Source: Clostridiales bacterium (GTDB lineage Bacteria; Bacillota; Clostridia; Lachnospirales; Lachnospiraceae). Taken from it: a stretch of 44,091 bases of DNA. This document shows positions 17,508-25,914 of this stretch, one piece after another (within the stretch, counting starts at the first letter, position 1; each line of letters starts with the position of its first letter). A model generated the notes under the pieces. The model searched no databases. It had not been told where the DNA came from and was given only the letters and a program-made list of their open reading frames with translations. The DNA lies in the NCBI GenBank assembly GCA_012519905.1, contig JAAYPG010000133.1, forward strand, positions 1 to 44,091. The letters run 5' to 3'. Both the position numbers and the translations under genes were made by a program.

Positions 17508-18707
17508 TTAATCGGCTGAAGTATATTGTCCATCCCTAATAATTACAGCCATTGGATCTTTATTTACTTCACCACTGGCTGACCAGGTCATTCCTGCGCC
17601 GGTTAGTCCGTCTACTGTAATCTTTGTCATAGCATCTTTCATTCCATCACAGATATCTGATACGCTCATATCTGGAGTAACACCGCTCTTTTCGATTGCA
17701 GCCTTGATGATATATATAGCATCATAGGAATCTGCAGCAAACTGGTTAGGAACAGTTCCATCATGTGCAGCTTTATAGGCAGATACAAATTTCTGTGTTT
17801 TCTCATCCTCAGCGTCTGCAGCGAAAGGTGTTAGAAGCATAACTCCCTCGGCTAATGCGGTATCAAAGTTTTCAACACCTAGAATACCGTCAAGACCATC
17901 ACAACCAAAGAATAATGGTTTGAAATCCATAGCAGCAGCTTGAGTTAATATCAGTGTAGCTTCTTCATAATAAATAGGCAGGAATATCAGTTCAGCGCCA
18001 TTATCCTTAGCCTTTTGAAGCTGTACTGCAAAATCTGAATTACTATCATCTGTAAAAGCTTCTGCTGATACTATTTCAAAGTTTTGATTATTTGCTTCCT
18101 CAGCAAATTTCTCGTAAATACCTGTTGAGTATACATCGGAGCTATTATAAATAACAGCTACCTTAGAAGCAAGGCCTTTATCTGCAATATACACAGCAGA
18201 TGCCTTACCCTGGTTAGGGTCTGTAAAGCAAACCTGGAATGCATTGTCATATTGAACTACTTCTGGAGCAGAACCTGAAGGAGTAAGCATGAACATATTG
18301 TCAGCATGTGTCTCTTCCTTAACTGCTTTTCCGGGATTTGATGTAACAGTACCCATAAGTATCTGCATACCCCAGTCTTTTAGAGTATTGTAAGCGTTAA
18401 CAGCCTTTTCAGGATCATGTACATCGTCTTCAAATCTGTACTCAATTAATGCACCATTGATTCCTCCAGCAGCATTAATCTCATCAACAGCTATCTGTGC
18501 CGCATTCATAACATGCTGTCCATATACAGCTGCAGCGCCAGTTATAGGACCAATTCCACCTATATAGAACTTATCCGCTCCATCATCCTGAGTCTCTTGC
18601 TTATTATCCTTATTATTATCAGCCTTATCTTCTTTGGTTCCACAAGCAGCTAAGCTTAGCATAAGGATGCTAACAACCATTAGCAAGCTAAATATTCTTT
18701 TTTTCAT
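17508..18707 (-). CDS. livK: Branched-chain amino acid ABC transporter, substrate-binding lipoprotein
   Basis: A 399-residue extracytoplasmic binding protein. The N-terminus is a lipoprotein signal (MKKRIF, hydrophobic core, lipobox LAAC with Cys22), then an acidic linker rich in Lys, Asp and Asn. The periplasmic-binding fold type I follows, with IGGIGPITGAAAVYGQHVMNAAQIAVDEINAAGG, the typical opening of the LivK family (given here as one motif with core PITGAAAVYG). The start at 18707 has GGAGG upstream; a farther start at 18725 would add six residues. The ligand is probably Leu, Ile or Val, but other amino acids are possible in this family. Confidence 0.95.
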   Translation of the reverse strand: MKKRIFSLLMVVSILMLSLAACGTKEDKADNNKDNKQETQDDGADKFYIGGIGPITGAAAVYGQHVMNAAQIAVDEINAAGGINGALIEYRFEDDVHDPEKAVNAYNTLKDWGMQILMGTVTSNPGKAVKEETHADNMFMLTPSGSAPEVVQYDNAFQVCFTDPNQGKASAVYIADKGLASKVAVIYNSSDVYSTGIYEKFAEEANNQNFEIVSAEAFTDDSNSDFAVQLQKAKDNGAELIFLPIYYEEATLILTQAAAMDFKPLFFGCDGLDGILGVENFDTALAEGVMLLTPFAADAEDEKTQKFVSAYKAAHDGTVPNQFAADSYDAIYIIKAAIEKSGVTPDMSVSDICDGMKDAMTKITVDGLTGAGMTWSASGEVNKDPMAVIIRDGQYTSAD

Positions 18708-18794
18708 AATCTTCCTCCCATTCAATCAAGGCTCAGAATAAATATTATGTCACTTTAACGTTTTAATTCGTTGCCCTGTTAATTGTATAAATAA

Positions 18795-18850
18795 GACGTT
18801 CCTCACTTAGTCAAACAGAATAATAATCTGTCATATATAGTTAGAACGTC
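18795..18850 (-). promoter_or_regulatory. Structured 5' leader of livK
   Basis: The outer stem GACGTTC (18795-18801) with GAACGTC (18844-18850) encloses an inner stem ACAGA (about 18815-18819) with TCTGT (about 18827-18831). It lies in the transcribed leader between the promoter at 18866-18894 and livK. There is no T-run and it matches no riboswitch class known to me, so it could be a regulator binding region or an mRNA-stabilising structure. Confidence 0.55.
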
Positions 18851-18865
18851 TGTATTCTAGTCTCT

Positions 18866-18894
18866 ATAATAACCTTGAATAAATATTTTGTCAA
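18866..18894 (-). promoter_or_regulatory. Promoter of the liv operon
   Basis: On the minus strand TTGACA (18889-18894) and TATTAT (18866-18871) are spaced by 17 bp. Transcription should begin near 18859, giving a leader of about 150 bases before livK. Confidence 0.85.
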
Positions 18895-18918
18895 TAAAAT
18901 TTTTAATATATTATAGGC

Positions 18919-19176
18919 TTACAATTCTCCCCCACATTTATCACAAAACTCCAATCCCTCTAAGGTAATTCCACCACAATCAGGACAGATAATCTTCGTT
19001 GGAAGAATCTCCATCTCTACTATCTCATATTCCTCTTGCTCTGTCGTCCTATCCTCCTGGGACTTTTCAGCCTCAAAATATAGATAAGCCTCAGAGGCAT
19101 TACCTATCTCATCCTTCATATACCTAATGTCCTTTGAAATCTTATTCCTTCTTAATAACCTATCCCATTTAAACAT
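18919..19176 (-). CDS. Small zinc-ribbon protein, function unknown
   Basis: An 85-residue soluble protein. The C-terminus has two Cys pairs, CPDCGG and CDKCGGEL, separated by about 12 residues: a zinc-ribbon. The N-terminal half is charged, with RLLRRNKISKDIRY and a Glu/Gln-rich stretch. No membrane segment or signal is seen. The start ATG has GGGGG upstream. It is the gene between the liv promoter and a TIM-barrel gene on the same strand and may share a transcript with the latter. I do not recognise a family beyond the zinc-ribbon. Confidence 0.72.
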   Translation of the reverse strand: MFKWDRLLRRNKISKDIRYMKDEIGNASEAYLYFEAEKSQEDRTTEQEEYEIVEMEILPTKIICPDCGGITLEGLEFCDKCGGEL

Positions 19177-19196
19177 AAGCTACCCCCTTAGAGTTC

Positions 19197-19209
19197 TGTA
19201 CCCGGTACA
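19197..19209. repeat. Short palindrome related to the large one at 25930-25970
   Basis: TGTACCCGGTACA is a perfect 6-1-6 palindrome between two genes. Twelve of its bases (GTACCCGGTACA) recur at the end of each arm of the 41-nt palindrome at 25930-25970, suggesting one dispersed repeat family. Confidence 0.7.
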
Positions 19210-19233
19210 CTTTTTATCTGTACATCTAAATCA

Positions 19234-19902
19234 TTAATGTTCTGCCCTGTATTTATTCATTAGGCCCTTGAATATTTCAGAGCTAGTAGGTGGTGTATAT
19301 GTTATTGCGTTAGCACCAGCTTCTATAGTTTCAAGTATGCTATCCGATGTAGGGCCACCTGTAGCAATTATAGGAACATCGGGGTATCTTTGCCTAATGT
19401 TTCTTACGATCTGGGGAGTTTTTGAGGCTGCGGATACATTCAGTATGGATACTCCACTTTTAAGCCTACTTTCTATATCGGACTTTTCAGAAACCACTGT
19501 AATTAAAATGGGAATATCTATGCACTCCTTTAGATATTCTATAGTTTCATTAGGAGTCGGTGCATTTAAAACCACCCCTACTGCCCCTTGAAATTCTGCA
19601 TGCTCAGCCAAGTTCACTACTCTGTGGCCTGTAGTCGTTCCTCCTCCCACACCACAAAAGACCGGCACATCGGAGCAGGTTATTATTGAATGTGAAATAA
19701 TTGGTTGAGGCGTAAAGGGGTATACTGCTATGACTGCATTCGCATTGCAATTACGTATGATTGCAACATCTGTGGTAAACACTATTGATTTGATAAGTTT
19801 TCCAAATATTCTTATACCACTGACTTCATCTATTTCCTTAGGAACTCTAATCATATGTCTTCTTAAAATGCCATCAATCTCAGGTGTTCTTTTATCTGCC
19901 AT
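19234..19902 (-). CDS. TIM-barrel phosphate-binding-type protein, function unknown
   Basis: A 222-residue protein with the look of a ribulose-phosphate-binding TIM barrel. Strand-end motifs include VFCGVGGGTTTGHRVV near 80-95, AVGVVLNAPTPNETI, and near the C-terminus PIIATGGPTSDSILETIEAGANAITYTPP, where ATGGPT and the following Gly-rich turn resemble the phosphate site of NanE or KDPG-aldolase-like barrels. No catalytic residue can be assigned with confidence. Similar proteins in Clostridia are often just called hydrolase, without evidence. The start has GGAGGAGC upstream. The zinc-ribbon gene follows it. Confidence 0.75.
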   Translation of the reverse strand: MADKRTPEIDGILRRHMIRVPKEIDEVSGIRIFGKLIKSIVFTTDVAIIRNCNANAVIAVYPFTPQPIISHSIITCSDVPVFCGVGGGTTTGHRVVNLAEHAEFQGAVGVVLNAPTPNETIEYLKECIDIPILITVVSEKSDIESRLKSGVSILNVSAASKTPQIVRNIRQRYPDVPIIATGGPTSDSILETIEAGANAITYTPPTSSEIFKGLMNKYRAEH

Positions 19903-20081
19903 ACCGCTCCTCCATGCTTCCTAGTTTATAAAAGGATTCGTCCAAGCTTAATCATCTTGTCCTTAGTCAACTTTCTACCTTATACTATATAAATATTAAC
20001 TTTAAGATAGAAATTATATTACATATCCTATCATCTACACAAGTATATTTTAGCGGGTTTAATTAGTGGTTTTCGACAGGC

Positions 20082-21488
20082 TTATTCTTCCCCATTAGCC
20101 ATATCTTTTACCTTTAAATTACCTCTTAGTTCTATAAGGGGAACTCCCTTTCCTTCGATATAATCCTTGGTAATAATTACACGGCCAATATTGTCATCCT
20201 TGGGAATCTCATACATTATATCCAGCATGCTTTCCTCCAATATGGCACGCAAAGCTCTTGCCCCAGTCTTCTTGTCTAGGGCTTTGTCTGCTATAGCTTC
20301 AAGTGCTTCTGAATCAAATACTAGCTCAACCTCATCCATTGCCAGAAGCCCTTTGTACTGCTTGAGGATGGCATTTTTAGGCTCCAATAATACCTTTACT
20401 AGCATCTCTCTAGTCAATCCCTCTAGAGTAAATAATATAGGGAGCCTTCCAAGAAACTCAGGTACCATTCCATATTCCCTAAGATCATCTAAGGTAACCT
20501 TTTGCAAGATATTTGCATCGTTATCATATTTATCTTTTAGATCTGCCTGAAAACCTATAGAGCTTTGCTTATTAAGCCTTGCCTTAATTATTTTATCAAG
20601 ATCAGGAAATGCTCCGCCACAAATAAATAAAATATTCTCTGTATTTATGGTTTTAAGCGGTACCATGGCATTCTTTGATGTAGCTCCTACTGGCACCTCT
20701 ACATCACTGCCCTCCAGTAGCTTCAACAAGCCCTGTTGAACCGATTCACCGCTTACATCACGACTGTTCGTATTACGCTTCTTAGCTATCTTGTCTATTT
20801 CATCTATGAATACTATACCTCTCTCTGCTTTCTCCACATCATTTCCTGCTGCCATAAGTAGCTTTGATATCACACTTTCTACATCATCACCAATATAACC
20901 TGCTTCAGTCAGAGATGTAGCATCAGTAATCGCTAGAGGAACATCCAGCAGATTTGCAAGTGTTTTCACCAAGTAGGTTTTACCACTTCCGGTAGGCCCT
21001 ATCATAAGCATATTTGACTTCTCTATCTCAACATCCTTAGGTGCTCTAAAACTAATTCTTTTATAATGATTATAGACTGCTACCGATATAACCTTTTTAG
21101 CATGCTCCTGACCAATTATATATTCATCCAGTCTAGCTTTGATGACATGGGGTAAGGGTAGTTTTTTATGGTCAAACGCCACATCATTATCCTTCTTTTC
21201 CTCGCCTTTATCCTTCTTACTATCAACTTTAGGTCCTGTGTTTATATTAAACATAGTCGGAGGTATACCTATCAGATTCATATAAGGATTATCACCGCTA
21301 TTCATTACATCAAAGGTTTTTTGCATACAATCTGCACAGATATGTATATGATTTGGTATCTCAATCATTTTACCCGCCACACTTTCAGGTCGCCTGCATA
21401 GATAACATATCGCATCAGATTTAGCCTTTTTATTCTTATTGTCCTCTATATTTTTCTTATCATTAATATCATCATTATTATTACTCAT
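20082..21488 (-). CDS. clpX: ClpX-type ATP-dependent protease unfoldase
   Basis: A 468-residue AAA+ unfoldase. The N-terminal zinc-binding domain has Cys28, Cys31, Cys51 and Cys54. A charged Lys/Asp-rich linker follows (about 88-106). The AAA+ module has Walker A GPTGSGKT (164-171), pore loop GYIGDDVES (where GYVGED is usual), Walker B IVFIDEIDK, and the IGF tripeptide in SSIGFQADL that docks on ClpP. The C-terminal small domain ends with KTGARALRAILEESMLDIMYE. No clpP or tig lies beside it, unlike the usual clpP-clpX pair, and it is longer than usual ClpX (about 420-430), so this may be a second, divergent ClpX. Confidence 0.9.
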   Translation of the reverse strand: MSNNNDDINDKKNIEDNKNKKAKSDAICYLCRRPESVAGKMIEIPNHIHICADCMQKTFDVMNSGDNPYMNLIGIPPTMFNINTGPKVDSKKDKGEEKKDNDVAFDHKKLPLPHVIKARLDEYIIGQEHAKKVISVAVYNHYKRISFRAPKDVEIEKSNMLMIGPTGSGKTYLVKTLANLLDVPLAITDATSLTEAGYIGDDVESVISKLLMAAGNDVEKAERGIVFIDEIDKIAKKRNTNSRDVSGESVQQGLLKLLEGSDVEVPVGATSKNAMVPLKTINTENILFICGGAFPDLDKIIKARLNKQSSIGFQADLKDKYDNDANILQKVTLDDLREYGMVPEFLGRLPILFTLEGLTREMLVKVLLEPKNAILKQYKGLLAMDEVELVFDSEALEAIADKALDKKTGARALRAILEESMLDIMYEIPKDDNIGRVIITKDYIEGKGVPLIELRGNLKVKDMANGEE

Positions 21489-21599
21489 TCTATATTCCTT
21501 CCTTTTGATTGGCTTATTATGTCTTATATGTATAAAAGTATATCATATATTTAATCTAGAAAAAATAAAAATTATATAATATATTTTACTAAAATAAAT

Positions 21600-21651
21600 A
21601 AAAGCCTTAGTCAATAAATCATCTTGTCATCAGATTCATGATAAGGCTTTT
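21600..21651 (-). terminator. Terminator after the HtrA-like gene
   Basis: AAAAGCCTTA (21600-21609) pairs with TAAGGCTTTT (21642-21651), a perfect 10-bp stem with a 32-base loop. The minus strand continues TTTATTTATTTTAG. It lies about 25 bp after the protease stop codon. Confidence 0.82.
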
Positions 21652-21676
21652 AATAATCAAGTATTATCTAACAATT

Positions 21677-23071
21677 CTAATTATTATCTCTGGCACCAAG
21701 GACAGCTGTAGTCTTATGCTCCTTATAACTTCCATTTACATGACGCATATAGACAATCTCGATTTCAGTCCCAACCCGGATGCTTGATATCAACTCACTT
21801 AGCTGAACCCCAGAGACAATCTCCACTCCATTAATATACTGAATAACATCTCCTACCTTCAGTCCTGCTTTCTCGGCTGCACTACCTTCTACTACAGTCG
21901 ATATATATACTCCAATAGGTAAGCCGAACATTTCTGAAACTTCTTCTGTTACATCCTGAGGTGCTACTCCAAGGAACCCTTGCTCCTCAGGCTTTAGAAT
22001 CTCACGGCTCATCAATTCATTTATAATTGGAATTGCTCTTGATATAGGTATAGCATAACCCATTCCTTCTACCTTATAATCAGCAAATTTTACAGTATTT
22101 ATTCCTATAACCTCACCATTTATATTTAGTAAGGCTCCACCGCTATTGCCTGGATTAATGGCCGCATCTGTCTGAAGAAGTACCATGGTAGTATATCTAC
22201 CATTATCGGAAACCTCAATCTTTCTATCCTTAGCACTGACATATCCCACTGTTAGAGACTGCCCATATCCCATGGCATTACCGATTGCTATTGTCATCTC
22301 TCCTACTTTAATATCATCAGAGTTACCCAATTTAGCAATCTTAATAGCATCAATGGTGCTTTGGTCAATATCAGCCAAATCAACGGTAATAACAGCAAGG
22401 TCTGCCATAACATCTGTCCCCTTAATTACCGCTTCTACCTGTGAATCATCTATAAATGTAACTGTAATCTTATCTGTCCCATCAACAACATGATTATTTG
22501 TTGCTATGAGTAGCTCCTTCTCATCCTTGCCCACAATTATTCCTGAGCCACTCCCCTCTCTGGGATATTCCATCCCAAACCAAATATCAGTGCTGGTAGA
22601 TACACTGGTAATTGAGACGATAGATGGCATAGTATCCTGAGCTACTTTCATAACTGACGATTCTGAAATATTGTGTACTGTCCCACGTTCAGTACTTTGT
22701 ACATTTAACTTAGCCTCAGCGCTATCATCATCAGTGGACCCTAGGATATAACTTTCATTTCTCCTAAAAACATCTGGATTAATTCTGCTATAAATATATT
22801 GAACTCCTAAAAATGCAACTCCTGCAATAATACCAAATACAGCCGCCTTTAATATAAATTCAAAAAATCTGCTACCTCGGCTTTTCTTAGGTGTTTCTAC
22901 TGCAGGTTGTGGCTTTTCTTGTTCTTGATAATACTCATAGGCTAGGGGGCCTGATACCTTCTCCGCCCAGAAGCTGTATTCAGGCCTATTATGTTCCTGA
23001 TCCTTCTGCATGCTAACATCTTCTGGGTTTACGTCATACTGATTTATGTTATTTTCATTATAATCATCCAT
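21677..23071 (-). CDS. Membrane-anchored HtrA/DegP-type serine protease
   Basis: A 464-residue trypsin-like protease with one PDZ domain. A cytoplasmic N-terminal region of about 70 residues (acidic, with RPEYSFWAEKV) precedes one transmembrane helix at about 74-94, placing the protease outside the membrane. The catalytic triad is His194 (TNNHVVDG), Asp224 (ADLAVI) and Ser310 (NPGNSGGAL). The PDZ domain covers about 375-460. Such proteins degrade or refold damaged exported proteins under cell-envelope stress. The start follows AAAGGAG. It is divergent from the polyprenyl transferase gene. Confidence 0.94.
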   Translation of the reverse strand: MDDYNENNINQYDVNPEDVSMQKDQEHNRPEYSFWAEKVSGPLAYEYYQEQEKPQPAVETPKKSRGSRFFEFILKAAVFGIIAGVAFLGVQYIYSRINPDVFRRNESYILGSTDDDSAEAKLNVQSTERGTVHNISESSVMKVAQDTMPSIVSITSVSTSTDIWFGMEYPREGSGSGIIVGKDEKELLIATNNHVVDGTDKITVTFIDDSQVEAVIKGTDVMADLAVITVDLADIDQSTIDAIKIAKLGNSDDIKVGEMTIAIGNAMGYGQSLTVGYVSAKDRKIEVSDNGRYTTMVLLQTDAAINPGNSGGALLNINGEVIGINTVKFADYKVEGMGYAIPISRAIPIINELMSREILKPEEQGFLGVAPQDVTEEVSEMFGLPIGVYISTVVEGSAAEKAGLKVGDVIQYINGVEIVSGVQLSELISSIRVGTEIEIVYMRHVNGSYKEHKTTAVLGARDNN

Positions 23072-23160
23072 GAGCTTAACTCCTTTCCAAATCTCCTACT
23101 AACCATAGTGTATCAGCATTTTGTGTAAAGAATGTGAAGAAAATAATGAATCTTATGTTG

Positions 23161-23189
23161 TTGAAATACATTTAATCATGTATTATAAT
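23161..23189 (+). promoter_or_regulatory. Promoter of the polyprenyl glycosylphosphotransferase gene
   Basis: TTGAAA (23161-23166) and TATAAT (23184-23189) are spaced by 17 bp. Transcription should start near 23196, about 80 bases before the GTG start. Confidence 0.8.
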
Positions 23190-23277
23190 AACTGGGCTTG
23201 TATTACAAAACATACTAAATTATTCATTGATTTTTATTTAATATACTTTTTTGATTCTTAGCTGGGAGGGCTATGTT

Positions 23278-24699
23278 GTGATAAAAGATAACCAAAAAAC
23301 CTTAAACAGACTTCATATATTGATGGATGCTACTATAATAGTTATATCTTTTTTAATTGCTTATTATCTTAGATTTTATAGTTTTCTTACTAATCTAGCT
23401 ATATTTAAAGTAGAAAGTGGAACCTTCTATCCATTATCCGTATATGCACAGAGCTTGTATGCTTTAGTCCCTTTATATCTTTTTATCTATAATAGTGCAA
23501 AGCTCTATACTCCCAAACGGGGAAAAAGAAGATGGGCTGAGTTTTTCCATGTTAGCTATTCCAACTTTCTAGGCTTAGCTTTCTATTTCTTCTTACTATA
23601 TATGATAGGGGAAGATGATATATCAAGAATGTTTTTGGGTATGTTCACATTAATTAATGTTATTCTATGTACCCTAGCCAGAATGATGGTAGCCCAGGCC
23701 TTAATAGTTATTCGCAGACGGGGCTATAATCTCAAGCATGTAATCCTAGTTGGTTACAGCCGTGCGGCAGAAGCATATATTGACCGTATATTTGCTAATC
23801 CACAATGGGGATATTATATCCATGGTATACTAGATGATGATATGGAGATTGGCACAAAATATAAGAAAGTACCAGTCATAGGTAGTCTTGATCAGCTGGA
23901 GGAGTATCTGGTAAAAATGTCTCTAGATGAAATAGCCATTACCATAAACATCAAGGATTATGAGCTTCTGGAGAATATTGTTTTTATTTGCGAAAAATCT
24001 GGTGTTCATACCAAATTTATACCAGATTATTATGGCTTTATTTCCACAAAACCCTATACAGAGGATTTATATGGTCTTCCTGTAATCAATATTAGAAATG
24101 TACCCCTAACTAATACCTTCAACTGGGTAAGTAAAAGGATTGTAGATATCATTGGCTCATTTATAGGATTATTGGTCTGTGCACTTCCTATGTTGATTGT
24201 TGCTATAGTAATCAAATTGACCTCTAAGGGTCCAGTAATATTCTCACAGGTCAGAGTCGGTAAGAATAATAAAACCTTTAAAATGTACAAATTCAGATCT
24301 ATGACCCTACAGACTGAAGAGGAGGAAGAGAAGGCCTGGACCACTAATAATGATCCTAGAGTTACAACGGTTGGTAAGTTCATAAGAAGGACAAGCATAG
24401 ATGAACTTCCCCAGCTATTTAATATATTTAGAGGTGATATGAGCCTTGTTGGTCCAAGACCTGAAAGGCCGCAGTTTGTTGAACAGTTCAAAGAGGTTAT
24501 TCCTAGATATATGATTAAGCACCAGGTTCCTCCAGGACTTACTGGCTGGGCCCAGATTAATGGTTTTAGAGGCGACACCTCCATAAGAAAAAGAATTGAA
24601 CACGACCTTTACTATATTGAAAATTGGACCTTGGGCTTTGACTTTAAGATAATGTTTTTAACAATATTCAAAGGCTTTATAAATAAGAACGCCTATTAG
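23278..24699 (+). CDS. Undecaprenyl-phosphate sugar phosphotransferase (exopolysaccharide glycosylphosphotransferase)
   Basis: A 473-residue membrane enzyme of the WcaJ/CpsE type that moves a sugar-1-phosphate from a nucleotide sugar onto undecaprenyl phosphate, the first step of surface polysaccharide assembly. Four to five N-terminal transmembrane helices precede a CoA-binding-like domain (GYSRAAEAYIDRIFANPQWG). The C-terminal catalytic domain has a further helix and KMYKFRSMT, RRTSIDELPQLFNIFRGDMS and VGPRPERPQF. The start is taken as GTG at 23278 because GGGAGGG lies seven bases before it; the upstream TTG at 23251 has no ribosome site. It is the only plus-strand protein gene and faces the teichoic-acid genes. 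Confidence 0.93.
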   Translation: MIKDNQKTLNRLHILMDATIIVISFLIAYYLRFYSFLTNLAIFKVESGTFYPLSVYAQSLYALVPLYLFIYNSAKLYTPKRGKRRWAEFFHVSYSNFLGLAFYFFLLYMIGEDDISRMFLGMFTLINVILCTLARMMVAQALIVIRRRGYNLKHVILVGYSRAAEAYIDRIFANPQWGYYIHGILDDDMEIGTKYKKVPVIGSLDQLEEYLVKMSLDEIAITINIKDYELLENIVFICEKSGVHTKFIPDYYGFISTKPYTEDLYGLPVINIRNVPLTNTFNWVSKRIVDIIGSFIGLLVCALPMLIVAIVIKLTSKGPVIFSQVRVGKNNKTFKMYKFRSMTLQTEEEEEKAWTTNNDPRVTTVGKFIRRTSIDELPQLFNIFRGDMSLVGPRPERPQFVEQFKEVIPRYMIKHQVPPGLTGWAQINGFRGDTSIRKRIEHDLYYIENWTLGFDFKIMFLTIFKGFINKNAY

Positions 24700-24718
24700 G
24701 ATAGTTAAACAATATATT

Positions 24719-24766
24719 AGGAGCATTGATTTCATATGAATATAACCTCCACGAAACAATGCTCCT
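24719..24766. terminator. Shared terminator between convergent genes
   Basis: AGGAGCATTG (24719-24728) pairs with CAATGCTCCT (24757-24766), a perfect 10-bp stem. It ends right at the stop of the minus-strand gene (24767) and 20 bp after the plus-strand stop, so it can serve both directions. T-runs are weak on both sides. Confidence 0.75.
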
Positions 24767-25912
24767 TTAATTATTAGTAATTAGCTGTATAACTCTTTCA
24801 CTTGCTTTTCCATCAAGACGGGGAAAATGTTCTAAATTAAATCTACGAATACGGTCTAATGAATAATCCTCTTTCTTTATAATCTCTATAACCTCTTTGC
24901 AGTCTCTGGCAACCGGACCGGGTACAAAGCCTTCATATTCACAATAAAACCCTCTCCCATGGCCTTCAAACTCATCCAGATCATAGGCAAAGAAAATCAT
25001 TGGTTTCTCAGTTATCGAATACTCAAATATAATAGAAGAATAGTCTGTAATTAAGAGATCTGAAGTCATAATTAGCGCGGAAAGACTCCTCTCACCTGAC
25101 AAATCACATAGATTATCAATATGTAGCTTCTGTGCCATTCGGGCTACATAAGGATGTAGTCTTAGTCCCAGTATATAGTCCTTCGGCAGTTCATTTGCTA
25201 GTTCCTCCACATATTTTAAAGTAATATCAGAACCTAGATTTATATCCCTAAATGTCGGTGCATATAAAACCAACTTCTTGTCCATAGGTAGATGATACTT
25301 CTCATATATAAGTTGCTTATCTATATTGATATTGCTTCTTTCATTTTTCCACATGCGATATAATATATCATCGGTTTTAGGTAGACCCACTGGATATACC
25401 TTATCTATGTCAACACCAAATACCCCAGCATAAAGCTCTGCTATCTGCTCATTATTCACTATCAAATGGCTAATGTTGCTATTGGCCCTTTTTTCTAGCA
25501 ACCTTAGCTTGCCTTTGTTAACATCCTGACCGAACTTCTTTATAGTTCCTGTACCATGCCATAGCTGAATAACCTTAACCTTTGGTTTTACCCGTAGATA
25601 TGCCATAGGTAAGAATATATTATCCATCAAAATAGTTTTAGCTCTTGCCATATGATAGGGCTTATTAAAGAAAAAAGAAAACAAATTACCTAAACCCTTA
25701 AGACTCTTAACCATCTCTGTATGAGTTTTTGTAATATAGCTAAATTTATAACCACTATTTAGCCTTTGCAGCTCCTTTACAAGAATACTGACATTACTGT
25801 CTTCCCCATCATCATGGGTCATTATACAAAGTATCTTTTTTTCACTCACCGGAAAAAGTCTGCACAGGTAATAAATAAATGCAAATATATAATAACCAAT
25901 TGTCTTGATCAT
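24767..25912 (-). CDS. CDP-glycerol glycerophosphotransferase family protein
   Basis: A 381-residue membrane-associated transferase of the TagB/TagF superfamily, which adds glycerol phosphate (or ribitol phosphate) from the CDP-activated form to teichoic-acid chains. The hallmark segments are QLWHGTGTIKKFG, LYAPTFRD, ITDYSSIIFEYSI and GRGFYCEYEGFVPGPV. An N-terminal hydrophobic stretch (about 3-20) may associate with the membrane. The start ATG at 25912 has GGGAG upstream and lies 2 bp after the previous stop; TTG at 25918 is the alternative. It is the last gene of the teichoic-acid-type run. Whether it primes or polymerises cannot be told. Confidence 0.88.
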   Translation of the reverse strand: MIKTIGYYIFAFIYYLCRLFPVSEKKILCIMTHDDGEDSNVSILVKELQRLNSGYKFSYITKTHTEMVKSLKGLGNLFSFFFNKPYHMARAKTILMDNIFLPMAYLRVKPKVKVIQLWHGTGTIKKFGQDVNKGKLRLLEKRANSNISHLIVNNEQIAELYAGVFGVDIDKVYPVGLPKTDDILYRMWKNERSNINIDKQLIYEKYHLPMDKKLVLYAPTFRDINLGSDITLKYVEELANELPKDYILGLRLHPYVARMAQKLHIDNLCDLSGERSLSALIMTSDLLITDYSSIIFEYSITEKPMIFFAYDLDEFEGHGRGFYCEYEGFVPGPVARDCKEVIEIIKKEDYSLDRIRRFNLEHFPRLDGKASERVIQLITNN

Positions 25913-25914
25913 AA

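Noticed and set aside
24054-24584. 176-residue open frame opposite the polyprenyl glycosylphosphotransferase
   Set aside because: It is antisense to the conserved catalytic domain and lacks a ribosome site; a by-product of codon composition.
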